Assembly: GCF_009258045.1 (NCBI RefSeq)
Contig: NZ_CP041166.1
Coordinates: 1-64,000, forward strand
DNA from: Sulfurimonas xiamenensis
GTDB lineage: Bacteria; Campylobacterota; Campylobacteria; Campylobacterales; Sulfurimonadaceae
DNA length: 64,000 nt
Direction: 5' to 3'
Below the pieces are notes generated by a model. It did not search any database, had not been told where the DNA came from, and worked only from the letters and a program-made list of their open reading frames with translations. This document shows positions 63,226 through 64,000 of this stretch, piece after piece. Position numbers and translations under genes: made by a program. The stretch's first letter is position 1. Every line of letters begins with the position of its first letter.

Positions 63226-64000
63226 AAATTATACTCTCCCTTTTAATGGCTGTTTTTTCTTTGAGTGCAGCGCCAATCTCGTTAGATGAGATATTGCTAA
63301 GAGTAAAAGATGAACATCCGCTCTCAAAATCGATCAAATCGCTCAAAGAGGCGCACTCTTCACAAAACAGAGCCTCAGAACTAAATGAGCCGCTTGAGTT
63401 TTTAGCAGCAGGTGCGTACGCAAAGCCAGATGCAGAGAAAGCCGGTTACGAGTACAGCGTTGGTTTGGAGCAAAATATCATGCATCCTGGCGCTAAAAAA
63501 GGTGCGGCGCGCTCTGTGAAATACCAAAACGAATCAGAGATCTTGGAACTACAGAATGATCTATTTCTTTTAAGACAAGAGATAAAGCTTCTCTACCACA
63601 TCAACTGTTTAAACCAAAAAAGCACGCTGCAGTACAGGGACTCTTTTTTGGCTTTTGAGAAGTTTTATGAGAAAAAAAAGAGAGCCTACGAACATGGCGA
63701 GATCTCCAAAAAAGATCTTTTAGCGCTTCAAATAGAGCTTGATAGGATCAGAGCCGAGTATAAACTTTATGAGAATGCGGTTGCTATCTCTCGCAAAAAT
63801 CTGGAGTCTAAAACTCTTCTGCCCTCTTTGAGAGAAGATGAACTCTCCTGCAAAGATACCATCCCAATCACAAAAGAGCTGCAGTTTAACTATGAAGATG
63901 AGACGCTTTTAGAGCAATCGATTGAAAAAAAGATATTGACATACCAGAGTGATTATGAGAGGTACAATGCCTCTTTTGACTCTTTTACTCTTGGAGCTGC
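63222..64000 (+). CDS. TolC-family outer-membrane efflux protein, CzcC/CusC-like (partial)
   Basis: Translation from GTG 63222 gives a signal peptide (about 1-17), then PISLDEILLRVKDEHPLSKS and long amphipathic helices (RQEIKLLYHINCLNQKSTLQ, EKKKRAYEHGEISKKDLLAL) that match outer-membrane factors of the TolC family. The frame is open to the window end, so at least 259 codons are present. Such proteins pair with RND pumps and periplasmic adaptors, here probably a metal efflux system continuing to the right. Its start overlaps the PepSY-like gene in GTGA. Confidence 0.85.
   Translation, partial: MKIILSLLMAVFSLSAAPISLDEILLRVKDEHPLSKSIKSLKEAHSSQNRASELNEPLEFLAAGAYAKPDAEKAGYEYSVGLEQNIMHPGAKKGAARSVKYQNESEILELQNDLFLLRQEIKLLYHINCLNQKSTLQYRDSFLAFEKFYEKKKRAYEHGEISKKDLLALQIELDRIRAEYKLYENAVAISRKNLESKTLLPSLREDELSCKDTIPITKELQFNYEDETLLEQSIEKKILTYQSDYERYNASFDSFTLGA

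Overview
The window looks like the replication-origin end of a Campylobacterota (epsilonproteobacterial) chromosome, most like Sulfurimonas or a close relative. It is AT-rich. It opens with the start of ruvC, an origin-like intergenic region, then dnaA, dnaN, gyrB, a degenerate GGDEF/EAL-like membrane protein and queF. Other pointers to this group are TTCAC-core DnaA-box-like repeats, TATAAT promoters without clear -35 boxes, a dense zinc/metal envelope gene set, and a fumarate reductase/succinate dehydrogenase pair of the E-type seen in this phylum. All assignments rest on reading the sequence; no database search was run.

Layout. 1-8.3 kb: origin, replication genes, queuosine reductase and CCA-adding enzyme. 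8.3-11.5 kb: typA with a strong terminator, a small membrane protein and a secreted MsrB-MsrA fusion. 11.7-16.85 kb: one plus-strand run of tightly packed genes with a nucleotide-pool theme (nrdB, nitrilase-like, pcm, thyX, lipoprotein, phnA-like, dgt). 16.9-21.0 kb: a roughly 4.06 kb integrated element between dgt and rpsU, with 18-bp direct repeats at its ends. It carries a tyrosine integrase, a small HTH/excisionase-like protein, a Rep-like protein, two proteins I do not recognise, and a gene-free right arm with iteron-like repeats. It entered the 3' end of rpsU. The element supplies replacement last codons, and the original rpsU tail and terminator now lie 4 kb away. 21.4-24.1 kb: dnaG interrupted by a 379-residue intein with LAGLIDADG motifs, placed at the fourth zinc ligand. 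24.1-33.5 kb: a helicase-relic-like lysine-rich protein, DEAD-box helicase, PP-loop enzyme, purT, a 2-hydroxyacid dehydrogenase, yqaA-like, a flavoprotein/iron-sulfur pair, yajQ, a coiled-coil DNA-binding protein, then tRNA-Ser(GGA).

33.7-46.1 kb, mostly minus strand: a LapD/LapG c-di-GMP adhesin-control pair, a B12-binding radical SAM protein, an MFS permease, two DUF481 outer-membrane proteins around an MscS channel, and a zinc-uptake operon (outer-membrane protein, substrate-binding protein, permease, rhodanese-like, DUF309) with no ATPase gene. A small secreted His/Cys protein lies upstream of that operon. 46.1-64 kb: Mut7-C nuclease-like protein, a 48-residue lysine-rich protein, a P-type ATPase, a TonB receptor preceded by a paralogue of the small His/Cys protein, ppsA, pyk, MFS, aldo/keto reductase, lipoprotein, pta-ackA, cytochrome c, another small secreted protein, and the start of a TolC/CzcC-like efflux gene that leaves the window.

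Most notable: the rpsU element with its synonymous repair of the host gene; the dnaG intein 0.6 kb away; paired small HEVEH/NRAPP proteins ahead of outer-membrane metal genes, sharing a 13-bp upstream motif; a series of genes whose -10 hexamer sits 6-7 nt from the start codon (predicted leaderless mRNAs); and an SdhA/SdhB pair with a Gln in place of the FAD-linking His and an extra cluster cysteine.
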